This document shows, one piece after another, positions 45,391 through 54,886 of a DNA stretch of 64,000 nucleotides. The DNA is from an uncultured Roseobacter sp. (GTDB taxonomy: Bacteria > Pseudomonadota > Alphaproteobacteria > Rhodobacterales > Rhodobacteraceae). Under the pieces are notes generated by a model. That model was not told the origin of the DNA. It ran no database searches and saw only the letters and a list, made by a program, of their open reading frames with translations. Positions within the stretch are counted from its first letter, which is position 1, and each line of letters starts with the position of its first letter. The position numbers and the translations under genes were made by a program. The stretch is taken from the NCBI RefSeq assembly GCF_947495275.1, contig NZ_CANLYL010000002.1:434001-498000 (forward strand). Reading direction: 5' to 3'.

Positions 45391-46616
45391 TCCAGACACC
45401 CTCCGTCGGTCCCGCTGCCCCGCGCGGGCTGTGCACCGACTGTGGCGTGTCGCGCATGAAAGATGCCAAAGCCTGCGGGCGGGCCTGTCAATTCATCGCG
45501 CCGGATTATCCGCTGCTGGAAACGCAGGTGCACGGGCGCAGGCGCGGGCCGGGGGATGAGCGCTTTTTCGGACCGTTTCAGGCCATGTACCGGGCCGAAA
45601 TGATCCCTGCAAAAAGTGGCGCGCAATGGAGCGGCATCACCACGTCGCTGGCCGCACATCTGCTGGACGCGGGCAAGGTGCAGGCGGTTTTGACGATGGT
45701 GCCGGATGTGCAGGATCGCTGGCGACCAAAACCGGCGTTGATCACAGATGCGGCGGATATGGCACAGGCGCGCGGCATGCGGATGGGCTATGCGCCGCTG
45801 CTGGCCTTGCTGGAAACCGCGCAGGAACAAGGGTTTACCCGGATCGCGGTGATCGGCATCCCCTGTCAGATCTATGCCTTGCGCGCTTTGGAAAAGGAAC
45901 TGGGGCTGGACCGGCTCTATGTGATTGGCACGCCTTGTTCGGATAACACCACCACGGAGAATTTCCACCATTTTCTGGGCCTGCTGGAAGATGCGCCGGA
46001 GACGATCACCTATCTGGAATTTCGCGCCGATTACCGGGTGGAGTTGCGTTATCGGGACGGGCGCAAAAGGCTTATCCCGTTTCTGGCGCTGCCGCTGTCA
46101 AACCTGCCTTCGGATTTCTTTCCGCTGACCTGCCGGACCTGCGTGGATTATACCAACGCGCTGGCCGATATCACGGTCGGTTACATGGGCGGGACGGGCG
46201 CACAATGGCTGCTTGTGCGCAACGACCGGGGGGCGGAAATGCTGGCCGGGCTTGGCGATAAGATCGCACTTGGTGCGCCGGATAACGCCGGGAAGCGTGC
46301 AAATGCCGTCAAGGGGTTCATCGCCAATACCCGCCGCGCGGCGGGCGGGCTGCCCCTGCGGCGTATGCCGGACTGGCTGCGCCCGATTGTGAGCTGGTTG
46401 CAACCGCACCTTGGCCCGAGGGGGTTGGAATTTGCGCGCGCGCGCGTGGAGATGAAAGCCGCTGAGACCGTTCTGCATCTGCGCCGGGAAGAACCCCCCA
46501 AGATGAAGAACATGATCCCTGAGCATGTCTGGGATATTGTTGCGCCCTATGGTTTGACGCATCAGACAAACGAAAGCCCGGCATCGCGGGGCGATACCGG
46601 GCAATTACCTGACTGA
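45387..46616 (+). CDS. FrhB-family iron-sulfur flavoprotein, BciB-like (divinyl chlorophyllide reductase type)
   Basis: 409 residues. N-terminal cysteines C16-x2-C19, C30 and C34 resemble the ferredoxin-like cluster of BciB. The FrhB N and C domains follow, with [50 protein letters not shown]-like [11 protein letters not shown], and [21 protein letters not shown], all close to cyanobacterial and green-sulfur BciB/Slr1923 proteins as I remember them. Those reduce the 8-vinyl group of divinyl (bacterio)chlorophyllide. Other FrhB-family reductases are possible, and no bch genes are nearby. Confidence 0.7.
   Translation: MIQTPSVGPAAPRGLCTDCGVSRMKDAKACGRACQFIAPDYPLLETQVHGRRRGPGDERFFGPFQAMYRAEMIPAKSGAQWSGITTSLAAHLLDAGKVQAVLTMVPDVQDRWRPKPALITDAADMAQARGMRMGYAPLLALLETAQEQGFTRIAVIGIPCQIYALRALEKELGLDRLYVIGTPCSDNTTTENFHHFLGLLEDAPETITYLEFRADYRVELRYRDGRKRLIPFLALPLSNLPSDFFPLTCRTCVDYTNALADITVGYMGGTGAQWLLVRNDRGAEMLAGLGDKIALGAPDNAGKRANAVKGFIANTRRAAGGLPLRRMPDWLRPIVSWLQPHLGPRGLEFARARVEMKAAETVLHLRREEPPKMKNMIPEHVWDIVAPYGLTHQTNESPASRGDTGQLPD
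46576..46602 (-). terminator. Terminator of the SCO operon, lying inside the convergent gene
   Basis: On the minus strand GCCCGGTATCGC and GCGATGCCGGGC pair over 12 positions (one T-G pair) around a CCC loop, followed by TTTCGTTT. It starts 25 bases after the SCO stop and overlaps the last codons of the BciB-like gene on the other strand. Confidence 0.6.
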
Positions 46617-46626
46617 TAAGGTGCCG

Positions 46627-47184
46627 CTAGCTTTGCGGGACAACATACCCGCGCACAATTTCCACTGTGCGTTCTGTGTCCAGTATCGGCGGAAGCAGCG
46701 TCAGCATCTCTCCGTCACTGTCCAGCAGATGGATGAAACTGCCATGCGCGTATATCCAGCCGTATTCCGGGTCTTGAAACAGGGGGGTAACCTCGACTGA
46801 GAACGCCTTGTAGGCAGTGCTCAGCGCTTCTTCGTCACCGGTGAGCCCGATAAAGTCCGGATGGATTTCCGCCAGCGGAGCGCCCATCGTTTCCACGCGG
46901 TCCTGATCCGGTGCGACGGTAATCATGACGGGCGTGATCTCGATCCCTTCATCAGCCAGCGCATCGACAACCTGAGCCATCAGTGGCAATGCCGCCGAGC
47001 AGATGTTCAGACAATTGGCGTACCCAAAGAACAATAGCTGCGCGTTACCACCAGGATCAGCCTGCGTGCGGGTCTGCCCATGCTGATCCGTCAGCTCGTA
47101 GGGCCCACCAAGATCAAAGGGCAGGGGCGCTTCGGCCTGCACGGCGGACCCAGCAAAAAGGGAAAGTAGAAGGGCGCGCCACAT
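46627..47184 (-). CDS. SCO1/SenC-family copper chaperone
   Basis: 185 residues with a signal peptide of about 17 residues. The thioredoxin-like fold carries the copper motif C58-x3-C62 (FGYANCLNICSAALP) and the distal His in IYAHGSFIHLLD. SCO proteins deliver copper to, or reduce thiols in, the CuA site of cytochrome oxidase or nitrous oxide reductase. Its start overlaps the stop of the upstream exported protein by one base, making it the last gene of a three-gene cassette; no oxidase genes are adjacent. Confidence 0.9.
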   Translation of the reverse strand: MWRALLLSLFAGSAVQAEAPLPFDLGGPYELTDQHGQTRTQADPGGNAQLLFFGYANCLNICSAALPLMAQVVDALADEGIEITPVMITVAPDQDRVETMGAPLAEIHPDFIGLTGDEEALSTAYKAFSVEVTPLFQDPEYGWIYAHGSFIHLLDSDGEMLTLLPPILDTERTVEIVRGYVVPQS

Positions 47185-47747
47185 CAGAAATTTTCTTCCG
47201 CATAGGTTGCATCTTCTTCAAGGCCCAGACCCAGATAGCCCTCTATGCCGATGATTTCCTTAATGCGCGGATCACGGCGAAACCACGGACCTTTGCCTTT
47301 GGCTTCGGGGTATTTCGCGGCCCATTTCTTGGTCCATTTATTGGCTTTGATCCAATCGGCATCCGCTGATTTGATGCGCTGAACAAGATAGACGTTGCTC
47401 GCACCCAAATCCTCATCTTCAAGCATCAATCCATCAACCTCGACGATCTGGTTGCAGAAAGGTGCCAGTTCTTCGGAAGCGCCGGTAAAGGCGGGCTGGC
47501 TGTTTTTCATCGCCAGGACCAATACGTCATCCGCGGTACGGACCAAACCCATTTGACGTGATCCTGCGCCGCAGTCATCAGAACAATCCCCGGTCAGCTC
47601 GCATAGTACATCGACAACACGTGCTTCAAACTTTGCGGGTACCTCGGCATAGAGGTTCCAGCTTTTGGCATTTGATCCTTCCGAGAAATCCTGAGCGGCA
47701 ACAGGGGCCGCGACAAGAGCGAATAGCATTCCAAGTTTACGCATCAT
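47184..47747 (-). CDS. Exported Cys-rich protein, second gene of the SCO cassette
   Basis: 187 residues with a signal peptide of about 18 residues ending APVAAQ. After RVVDVLCELTGDCSDDCG (C49, C55, C59) comes a beta-rich domain with GLVRTADDVLVL and VEVDGLMLEDEDLGASNVYLVQRI. The order VVD-x2-C ... GL-x-[TE]-x-D ... V-x2-DG-x-L-x-E parallels the upstream gene, suggesting distant paralogues with an OB-like fold. A Trp/Lys-rich tail follows. Metal or redox function is inferred from the Cys pattern and the SCO neighbour. Confidence 0.75.
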   Translation of the reverse strand: MMRKLGMLFALVAAPVAAQDFSEGSNAKSWNLYAEVPAKFEARVVDVLCELTGDCSDDCGAGSRQMGLVRTADDVLVLAMKNSQPAFTGASEELAPFCNQIVEVDGLMLEDEDLGASNVYLVQRIKSADADWIKANKWTKKWAAKYPEAKGKGPWFRRDPRIKEIIGIEGYLGLGLEEDATYAEENF

Positions 47748-48187
47748 TTTGGCTCCGGAAATGAGAAGGAAGGAATGGTTCCATAATCTTCATGGGTGCG
47801 GTTTTCGATATCGGCATCGCTGACCACTTCGTTGACGACGATGTAATTCTGCCCGTCGCGTTCATAGAGCATGCCATCGGCCGTAACCGTATGTGCCGCA
47901 AGGCTGAGTTGCGTGTCGCCACTGGCGGAGGCATCATCCTGCGCAATCTTGAGAACCATGTAGACGGTGCCGTCCTCGGCCAGAAGGCCGACGGGAATAC
48001 CCCCTGCCGAACACCACAGCGCACAGGTGTGATGCGCCGAGCCCACAACGGCATCAGGCCCGCCCATAACACCGGAATAATAGCACCAGGTGTCGATGAT
48101 CTCCCCCGTCACCTGGACGCGGGTGCCTTCACTGGCCCATCCGGGCAGTGCAAGCGAGGTTAAAAGCAGGGAAAGGGTCAGGCGCAT
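47744..48187 (-). CDS. Exported Cys/His protein, first gene of the SCO cassette
   Basis: 147 residues from the ATG at 48187; a longer in-frame start lacks a signal peptide at its head. A signal peptide of about 18 residues ends GWASE. The mature domain opens VTGEIIDTWCYYSG and contains GSAHHTCALWCSAGG (C35, H52, H53, C55, C59), then IPVGLLAEDGTVYMVLKI and VTADGMLYERDGQNYIVV. It reads as a small OB-like beta barrel with a possible metal site. Stop and next start overlap (ATGA). No named family recognised. Confidence 0.75.
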   Translation of the reverse strand: MRLTLSLLLTSLALPGWASEGTRVQVTGEIIDTWCYYSGVMGGPDAVVGSAHHTCALWCSAGGIPVGLLAEDGTVYMVLKIAQDDASASGDTQLSLAAHTVTADGMLYERDGQNYIVVNEVVSDADIENRTHEDYGTIPSFSFPEPK

Positions 48188-48277
48188 AAATGGGTTCCTC
48201 CGAGACGTTGAGAAAAGCCTAGAGGGCGGCGTCGGATCGATCAATCAACGATTGTTAAACGGTCGATCACTTTTTGC

Positions 48278-48303
48278 GGAACCTTTCGGGAGCGTGATTT
48301 GTT
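48278..48303 (+). promoter_or_regulatory. EcfG-type general stress promoter of the csbD gene
   Basis: GGAAC, 17 bases, then TGTT: the alphaproteobacterial EcfG (general stress sigma factor) consensus is GGAAC-N16-17-CGTT, so only one base differs. It ends 65 bases before the CsbD-like start. A stress-inducible promoter agrees with the gene's family. Confidence 0.65.
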
Positions 48304-48368
48304 GAGACGGCAAGAGCATATGATGCGCATGTGTTCGGTTAATCGGGATCAACGACAAGGAGAGACCC

Positions 48369-48578
48369 ATGAACTGGAACATCATCAAAGGCAACTGGAA
48401 GCAACTGACCGGGACGGTTCAGTCGAAATGGGGTGAACTGACCGACGACGAGATTGATCAGGTGGCGGGAGACAGAGAGCGCCTGACGGGTCTTATCCAG
48501 GAACGCTATGGCATCGCAAAAGACGAAGCAGAGCGCCAGATCGACGCATTTGTTGCAGAGTATAAATCAGCCGCGTAA
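48369..48578 (+). CDS. CsbD-family stress protein
   Basis: 69 residues. It matches the CsbD family: MNWNIIKGNWKQLTGTVQSKWGELTDDEIDQVAGDRERLTGLIQERYGIAKDEAERQID, a small charged helical protein induced by general stress in many bacteria; the molecular role is not known. AAGGAGA lies just upstream of the ATG. The EcfG-type promoter upstream and the strong terminator downstream make it a monocistronic unit. Confidence 0.93.
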   Translation: MNWNIIKGNWKQLTGTVQSKWGELTDDEIDQVAGDRERLTGLIQERYGIAKDEAERQIDAFVAEYKSAA

Positions 48579-48603
48579 TTTCCTCGTGGCGGTTGATTTT
48601 TTT

Positions 48604-48635
48604 AAAAGGCGGTCCCCGCGCGGGGCCGCCTTTTT
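48604..48635. terminator. Bidirectional terminator between csbD and the LysR gene
   Basis: AAAAGGCGG pairs with CCGCCTTTT, and the inner CCCC-GCGC-GGGG extends the stem; T-runs occur on both strands. It serves csbD on the plus strand and the LysR gene, whose stop is at 48637, on the minus strand. Confidence 0.9.
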
Positions 48636-48636
48636 A

Positions 48637-49557
48637 TCATTGGGAGGCCTGGTCGTGGTGGCTGAATGCCTGCGCTGTCTGTGCTGCAATTATCGCCGCC
48701 TTTGCAATGTGACGGGCGCTTTGGTGTCTGTACCTGGCAGCGAAGTGCAGCGCGGAGGGTAGCCAAAGATTTTCCAGAGCCATCAGTTTGTCGGCAACCG
48801 CGCCCCGCTCGACCATGATGCGGGGCAGGAGGGCGACCCCCAGCCCGTCAGCCGCCATCTGCATGCAGGATGTCAGCGAACTTGAGGGCACAAAACAGGA
48901 GGTCTGTATCCCCAGTGATCGGGCGTGATCCGCAAGCTCGTTGTAAGATTGCGTGTGCCGCGCATGGGTCAGGAGGCTGTGCCCCGTGAGCTCACTGACA
49001 CAGTTTACTCCCGCAAGCGCCCGGGCCAAACCGCGCGCCGCTGCCCACACGTACGGATAGTCGCCGATCACCACGTTGCCGCGCACATTTGAAGTGAAGG
49101 GCGCATTCTGTATGGTCAGATCAAGCGCGCGCTCCCCCAGGGACGTGTCAAGCTGTCGGGACAAATCAACGGTCAATTCGACGGTGAGCGATGGGTAAGC
49201 CTCTTTCAGATCCCGCAGATACTGATGCAGCCATGTGGCGGCGACAAGCTCGGTAACCCCCAACCGCAAGCGCCCTTCTACCAAATCTGCGCGCGCCGCG
49301 ACTTCGGTGAGGATTTCCGCTTCATGAAGAACACGCCGCGCGACCTCAAGAATTTCGGCGCCTTTGTCGGTCAGGCGAACCGAGCCCGCGTCGCGGTGCA
49401 TCAAAACGATGTTCAACGTGCGCTCAAGCCCAGCGATGCGGGCGGAAACGTTGGGCTGTGTAGTATTGAGTTGTTGCGCGGCGCGGCGAAAACTGCCGAG
49501 GTCTGCCACCCAGACCAGTGCTTCAAGCTGCTTTAAACTGACAAGGTTTCCGATCAT
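48637..49557 (-). CDS. LysR-family transcriptional regulator
   Basis: 306 residues. The N-terminal winged helix is SLKQLEALVWVADLGSFRRAAQQLNTTQPNVSARIAGLERTLNIVLMHR. The C-terminal effector domain is of the periplasmic-binding type. The effector is unknown. It starts 17 bases after the prpE stop on the same strand, so it could be co-transcribed with prpE; regulation of propionate use is plausible but not shown. Confidence 0.92.
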   Translation of the reverse strand: MIGNLVSLKQLEALVWVADLGSFRRAAQQLNTTQPNVSARIAGLERTLNIVLMHRDAGSVRLTDKGAEILEVARRVLHEAEILTEVAARADLVEGRLRLGVTELVAATWLHQYLRDLKEAYPSLTVELTVDLSRQLDTSLGERALDLTIQNAPFTSNVRGNVVIGDYPYVWAAARGLARALAGVNCVSELTGHSLLTHARHTQSYNELADHARSLGIQTSCFVPSSSLTSCMQMAADGLGVALLPRIMVERGAVADKLMALENLWLPSALHFAARYRHQSARHIAKAAIIAAQTAQAFSHHDQASQ

Positions 49558-49574
49558 CTGCGCTGCATGTCAGC

Positions 49575-51467
49575 TCATTCCCTCGCGTAGCCAATGGTCT
49601 GCAATGCCGCCCTGATCTCGTCGAGGATAACAGGGTCATCAATTGTTGCAGGCATCTTGAACGTCTCGCCGTCGGCGATCTTCACCACCGTGCCCCGCAG
49701 GATTTTGCCCGACCGGGTTTTGGGCAGACGGTCCACCACGAGAGCGTTTTTGAACGCGGCAACAGGCCCGATCCTTTCGCGCACCAGTTTGACGCATTCC
49801 GAAGTGATTTCGTCATGCGGGCGATTTACGCCACTGGTCAGGCAGACAAGACCAAGCGGCGATTGGCCCTTGAGGTTGTCCGAGACGCCGACAACGGCGC
49901 ATTCGGCCACATCCGGGTGGGCGGCCAGCACCTCTTCCATCGCACCGGTGCTCAGGCGGTGCCCGGCGACATTGATCACATCGTCCGTGCGCGCCATGAT
50001 ATAGAGGTAACCTTCCTCGTCGATCATGCCCGCATCGCCGGTCTCGTAAAAGCCGGGGAAGGTGGACAGATAGCTTTTGCGGAACCGGTCCGCCGCGTTC
50101 CACAGCGTCGGCAACGTGCCGGGCGGTAAGGGCAGTTTGATGGCGATGGCCCCCAATTCACCCGGTTTTTGCGGATGACCCGCTTCGTCGAGGATTTGCA
50201 CGTCATAGCCGGGCATGGCCACGGTGGGTGAGCCGATCTTGACGGGCAGGGCTTCGAGACCGGCGGGGTTCCCGGCGATCGTGTAGCCTGTTTCCGTCTG
50301 CCACCAGTGATCGTAGACCGGCACGTCGAGAATTTCCTGCGCCCATTCGATGGTGTCAGGGTCCGCACGTTCGCCCGCCAGATAGAGCGCACGCAGACCC
50401 GAAAGGTCGTATTTCTTCCGCTCAAGCCCCTTTGGGTCTTCTCGTTTTACGGCCCGGATTGCCGTCGGGGCCGTAAAAAAAGAGCGCACGTTATGTTCCG
50501 ATATGACGCGCCAAAAAGTGCCTGCATCTGGTGTCCCGACGGGCTTGCCCTCAAAGACAACGGTTGTGTTGCCATGGATGAGGGGCGCGTAGCAGATGTA
50601 GCTGTGCCCAACGACCCAGCCAACATCTGATGCGGCCCAAAACACGTCACCGGGATCGACATTGTAGATGTTTTTCATCGTCCAATGGAGGGCGACCAGA
50701 TGACCACCGGTCGGGCGAACAACACCTTTGGGCGCGCCGGTTGTGCCGGAGGTGTAGAGGACATAAACCGGGTGATTGCCTTCAACCGGGACACAATCTG
50801 CGGGTGCAGCGCCATCTTGGGCTGCGTGCCAGTCCAGGTCACGTCCGGGGATCAATTCCGCCTGGTCCTGATCTCTTTGCAGAATTATGCAAACATCCGG
50901 TTTGTGGTTTGCAAACTCGATTGCGCCATCCAGAAGGGGCTTGTATTTCACAATGCGCCCGGGCTCGAGCCCGCAGGAGGCCGCAAGGATTGCCTTGGGC
51001 TTACAATCGTCGATCCGCACGGCGAGTTCATTGGCGGCAAACCCGCCAAAAACCACCGAGTGAATCGCCCCGATGCGGGCACATGCCAGCATCGCTTCCA
51101 ACGCCTCGGGGATCATCGGCATATAGATGATGACACGATCCCCCTTGGTGACGCCCTGCGCCACCAACGCGCCCGCGAGTGATGCAACGCGATCTCTGAG
51201 TTCAGAATAAGTCAGACTGGATTTGGTGCCGGTGATAGGGCTGTCGTGAACGATCGCCGGTTGGTCTCCGCGCCCCGCCTCGACATGGCGATCGACGGCA
51301 TTGTAACAGGTGTTGACCAACCCATCGGCAAACCATTCATAAAGGTCATCACCGCGATCAAAAAGCGCGCGACTTGGAGGGGTGACCCAATCAATAGCCT
51401 GTGCTGCCGTCATCCAGAAACTCTCCGGATCAGACAGGCTGGCCTGATAAACATCGCGATAGGTCAT
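49575..51467 (-). CDS. prpE: Propionyl-CoA synthetase
   Basis: 630 residues. It has the acetyl-CoA-synthetase N-terminal region (YRDVYQASLSDPESFWMTAAQAIDW), the AMP-binding core YTSGTTGAPKGVVRPTGGH, and the C-terminal acetylatable lysine in LPKTRSGKILRGT. The N-terminal sequence and overall length fit PrpE better than Acs. It activates propionate to propionyl-CoA, which in this organism would feed the same methylmalonyl/succinyl-CoA end as the ethylmalonyl-CoA pathway. Confidence 0.92.
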   Translation of the reverse strand: MTYRDVYQASLSDPESFWMTAAQAIDWVTPPSRALFDRGDDLYEWFADGLVNTCYNAVDRHVEAGRGDQPAIVHDSPITGTKSSLTYSELRDRVASLAGALVAQGVTKGDRVIIYMPMIPEALEAMLACARIGAIHSVVFGGFAANELAVRIDDCKPKAILAASCGLEPGRIVKYKPLLDGAIEFANHKPDVCIILQRDQDQAELIPGRDLDWHAAQDGAAPADCVPVEGNHPVYVLYTSGTTGAPKGVVRPTGGHLVALHWTMKNIYNVDPGDVFWAASDVGWVVGHSYICYAPLIHGNTTVVFEGKPVGTPDAGTFWRVISEHNVRSFFTAPTAIRAVKREDPKGLERKKYDLSGLRALYLAGERADPDTIEWAQEILDVPVYDHWWQTETGYTIAGNPAGLEALPVKIGSPTVAMPGYDVQILDEAGHPQKPGELGAIAIKLPLPPGTLPTLWNAADRFRKSYLSTFPGFYETGDAGMIDEEGYLYIMARTDDVINVAGHRLSTGAMEEVLAAHPDVAECAVVGVSDNLKGQSPLGLVCLTSGVNRPHDEITSECVKLVRERIGPVAAFKNALVVDRLPKTRSGKILRGTVVKIADGETFKMPATIDDPVILDEIRAALQTIGYARE

Positions 51468-51536
51468 GGCGTTGTCTCCCCCTCTTGCTGTGGGTCCATG
51501 GTTAAGCCCAAGGCGAGGGGGAGAGCAAGGGTCGGG

Positions 51537-51857
51537 TCAGCCCGGGTTGCGGATAATCTCGCGGATTGGTGTCGCTGCGGCCCCTTCCACGGTGCGCGCC
51601 GCGCTGGAATTCAGCACTCGCTTGGCCACTTCTTCACAATCGCCGGGGCGGGTGGTGTCACATCCCCAGGCTTTATTGTAGACGCGTACTTCGCCCGTCA
51701 GGACTGTCCGGCCTCTTTGCTGGAATTCCCGCGTAATTGTTTTGTAATCCTGGCCATAGACGCTGATGCTGCCGATCTGGTTGGCGGCAAATCCGGTCGA
51801 GGCGCTCATAATCAGGGCGGCGCCGAGGGCAAGGGAGGGTACATGTATCAGTTTCAT
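51537..51857 (-). CDS. Small secreted protein with PGDCE motif, paralogue A
   Basis: 106 residues from the ATG at 51857, directly followed by a signal peptide ending GFAAN. The mature part has SVYGQDYKTITREFQQRG, then GEVRVYNKAWGCDTTRPGDCEEVAKRVLN. The two Cys probably pair. It shares the layout I-x-V-x-G-x2-Y ... TR ... RV ... C-x5-PGDCE with the gene at 52033-52287. Function unknown. Confidence 0.75.
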   Translation of the reverse strand: MKLIHVPSLALGAALIMSASTGFAANQIGSISVYGQDYKTITREFQQRGRTVLTGEVRVYNKAWGCDTTRPGDCEEVAKRVLNSSAARTVEGAAATPIREIIRNPG

Positions 51858-52032
51858 TGTTAAGTCCTTTTCTTTGATCAGGGTGCAAAGCATTGGACAT
51901 CTGTGATCCTTCGCCGCCACCTGAACTGAGATGTAGGAGGCCGACGGGCGCATTGCGCGCGACGTGACAGTTTCTCGCCTGCAAGTGAACCGCCGTGAGG
52001 GTAACGGTTTGGCTTGACCCTTCCGCTATCCT

Positions 52033-52287
52033 CTAAAAAGGTAGCTCTTCCAAACCTCTGCGCACGGCAGCCTCACAATCCCCGGGACTGTTGATCCGGC
52101 ACAGGTAATAAATGCCGTCAACACGTGCGCTTGTGGTCTCGTAGGCACCGTTCGGCCCCTCAATGGTACGAGTTCGAAGCTGGTATGTATCACCGTCCAC
52201 AACGATTGGACTGAAGGTTTCGTTGGAGACCGATGCGCAAGCGCTCAAAACGACAAGGCTGATCAGTGTAGCCGATCTCTTCAACAT
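52033..52287 (-). CDS. Small lipoprotein with PGDCE motif, paralogue B
   Basis: 84 residues from the ATG at 52287 with a lipobox LSAC. The mature part IVVDGDTYQLRTRTIEGPNGAYETTSARVDGIYYLCRINSPGDCEAAV aligns with paralogue A over its core, including both Cys. It lies about 175 bases upstream of paralogue A on the same strand. Function unknown; a lipidated and a soluble copy may act at different sites in the periplasm. Confidence 0.75.
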   Translation of the reverse strand: MLKRSATLISLVVLSACASVSNETFSPIVVDGDTYQLRTRTIEGPNGAYETTSARVDGIYYLCRINSPGDCEAAVRRGLEELPF

Positions 52288-52427
52288 CTCTGAACTTCCT
52301 TCCCGCTTGAAACCGCACCCCAATTTAGGGGTAATGTGAGGTGCTCAACAACCTCTAATTGAGCGCGGGAAGTTAATGGTTCTGATGCGCGGCCTTCCTG
52401 ATGGTCATCATCGCATCTTGGGCGCCT

Positions 52428-54701
52428 TCAGCCGTAATGCGCAACGGGTGTGCCGGCAATTGCCGACATGTTTAACAGACCGCGCGCGGTGATCGACGGG
52501 GATACGATATGCGCCCGGTTGCCCATCCCCATGAGGATTGGGCCAACCTCGAGGCCGCCGCCTTTCATCTTGAGGATATTGCGCACACCTGACGCTGCAT
52601 CCGCATGGGCAAAGACCAGCACGTTTGCGGCTCCTTCCATGCGGTTTGCAGGCATGATCCGGGCGCGCAGTTCGGGATCAAGGGCTGTGTCAATGTTCAT
52701 CTCACCTTCGTAACAGAAGTCGTAGTCGCCGCTATCGAGCAGCTTGATAGCGCCGCGCAATCGCCCACCGGTTCCTTCGCCCTGGTTGCCAAATTGAGAT
52801 TGCGAGCAGAAAGCGATTTTGGGCTCGATGCCGAACCGCCGAACGTGCCGGGCAGCACCAATGGCAATTTCGGCGATTTGTTGTGGATCGGGGTGTAGAT
52901 GAACCTGCGTATCCGCTACGAACAGTGGCCCATCCTCAAGGATCATTAAGGACAAAGCGCCAACTGGATTAAGTGTTTTATTTCCAAGTATTTGTTGGAT
53001 GTAATTCAAGTGCCACCTGAACTCGCCAAATGTGCCGCAGATAACACTGTCGGCTTCTTCGCGGTGCACCATCACGGCGGCAATGGCTGTCGTATTGGTA
53101 CGCATGATTGCCCGTGCAAGATCGGGTGTCACTCCTCGGCGCGCCATCAGATCATGATAGCTTTCCCAGTAGTCGCGATAGCGCGGATCGTTCTCGGGAT
53201 TGACCAGATCGACATCTTTGCCCAGCCGGATGGTCAGCCCTGCCTTTTCGATGCGCCGCTCGATCACATCGGGGCGACCGATGAGAATGGGGCGCTCCAC
53301 CGTCTCTTCCAGCATGGCCTGGCTGGCGCGCAGGACACGCTCATCCTCGCCTTCCGCAAAGACGATCCGGCGCGGTGACGTGCGTGCGGCCTGAAAAACA
53401 GGGCGCATGAGCAGAGCGGATTTGAAGACAGACCCGTCGAGCTTTTGCCGGTAGGCTTCGAGATCGTCAATTGGACGCGTGGCCACTCCGGTTTCCATGG
53501 CGGCCTTGGCCACTGCGGAAGACACGACACCCACAAGGCGCGGATCAAAGGGCTTCGGGATCAAATAGTCCACACCAAATGTCAACTCTTCCCCCTGGTA
53601 GGCTGCGGCAGCTTCAGCGGACGTTGTCGCACGGGCCAGTGCCGCGATCCCGTCAATACAAGCCAGCTGCATTTCATCGTTGATAGTGGTCGCCCCCACA
53701 TCCAATGCGCCCCTGAAGATAAAGGGGAAGCACAGAACATTGTTCACCTGATTGGGAAAATCTGACCGCCCGGTTGCGATGATAGCCTCTGGTGCCACTT
53801 CACGTGCGAGATCGGGCAGGATTTCCGGTGTCGGGTTGGCCAGCGCGAAGATGATGGGGCGGTCCGCCATCTTTTCAACCATCTCAGGCTTCAGGACTTT
53901 GGGACCGGAAAGCCCCAGGAACAAATCAGCATCGGGGATCACGTCATCCAATGTGCGCAGGTCCGATTTCTGGGCAAATTCCGATTTTATCGGGTTCATG
54001 TCGACTTCACGGCCCTCGTAAACGAGACCATGAATATCGCAAAGCCAGACGTTTTCGCGCTTTACACCGAGTTTCAGCAGCATGTTGAGACAGGCGATGC
54101 CCGCTGCACCGCCCCCGGTGGACACGATTTTTATGCTGTCAAAACTTTTGCCCGCGACATGAAGGGCATTTTTTGCGGCGGCCCCTACCACGATGGCCGT
54201 GCCGTGCTGATCGTCGTGAAAGACCGGGATGTTCATGCGTTCGCGGCAGATGCGCTCTACCGTAAAGCAATCGGGTGCCTTGATATCCTCAAGATTGATC
54301 GCCCCGAAGGTCGGCCCCAGCGAGCACACGATATCGGCCAGTTTTTCCGGGTCGGATTCGTCCACTTCGATGTCAAAACAATCAATGCCTGCGAATTTCT
54401 TGAACAGGACGGCCTTGCCTTCCATGACCGGTTTTGAAGCCAGCGCGCCGATGTTGCCCAAACCCAGAACGGCAGATCCGTTGCTGACGACCCCGACAAG
54501 GTTACCGCGCGCTGTGTAGCGTGAGGCCGTTGCTTCATCTTCCTTGATTTCGAGACAGGCCTCTGCAACGCCCGGAGAATACGCCCTCGCCAGATCACGG
54601 CCATTGGCGAGCGGCTTGGTGGCGCGGATCTCAAGTTTCCCGGGTTTTGGAAATTCGTGATAATCAAGGGCTGCTTGACGCAGATTATTGTTGTCGGTCA
54701 T
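52428..54701 (-). CDS. maeB: NADP-dependent malic enzyme with phosphotransacetylase-like domain
   Basis: 757 residues, the MaeB length. The malic enzyme half (about 1-430) has [44 protein letters not shown] and the nucleotide-binding [16 protein letters not shown]. The C-terminal half resembles phosphate acetyltransferase ([35 protein letters not shown]) and usually has a regulatory role. It decarboxylates malate to pyruvate, giving NADPH that ccr consumes. It diverges from the VOC-cupin gene. Confidence 0.95.
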   Translation of the reverse strand: MTDNNNLRQAALDYHEFPKPGKLEIRATKPLANGRDLARAYSPGVAEACLEIKEDEATASRYTARGNLVGVVSNGSAVLGLGNIGALASKPVMEGKAVLFKKFAGIDCFDIEVDESDPEKLADIVCSLGPTFGAINLEDIKAPDCFTVERICRERMNIPVFHDDQHGTAIVVGAAAKNALHVAGKSFDSIKIVSTGGGAAGIACLNMLLKLGVKRENVWLCDIHGLVYEGREVDMNPIKSEFAQKSDLRTLDDVIPDADLFLGLSGPKVLKPEMVEKMADRPIIFALANPTPEILPDLAREVAPEAIIATGRSDFPNQVNNVLCFPFIFRGALDVGATTINDEMQLACIDGIAALARATTSAEAAAAYQGEELTFGVDYLIPKPFDPRLVGVVSSAVAKAAMETGVATRPIDDLEAYRQKLDGSVFKSALLMRPVFQAARTSPRRIVFAEGEDERVLRASQAMLEETVERPILIGRPDVIERRIEKAGLTIRLGKDVDLVNPENDPRYRDYWESYHDLMARRGVTPDLARAIMRTNTTAIAAVMVHREEADSVICGTFGEFRWHLNYIQQILGNKTLNPVGALSLMILEDGPLFVADTQVHLHPDPQQIAEIAIGAARHVRRFGIEPKIAFCSQSQFGNQGEGTGGRLRGAIKLLDSGDYDFCYEGEMNIDTALDPELRARIMPANRMEGAANVLVFAHADAASGVRNILKMKGGGLEVGPILMGMGNRAHIVSPSITARGLLNMSAIAGTPVAHYG

Positions 54702-54886
54702 GAAATGGGCGCCTCCTCCAGAGATAGTTTAGCATTAAACTACTCCTGCGGGGACGCCAAGGTGCTGTTTTGCGGTGCATGCGCCGTGCCTTGCCGGTCG
54801 CAATAATTCGGCGCATTCGGGCAGGGCCCGGTTGTCTTCGCGCATGTGCTGGCGCAGAGTTGCGCCAAGTGAACCGAGGACGAATG

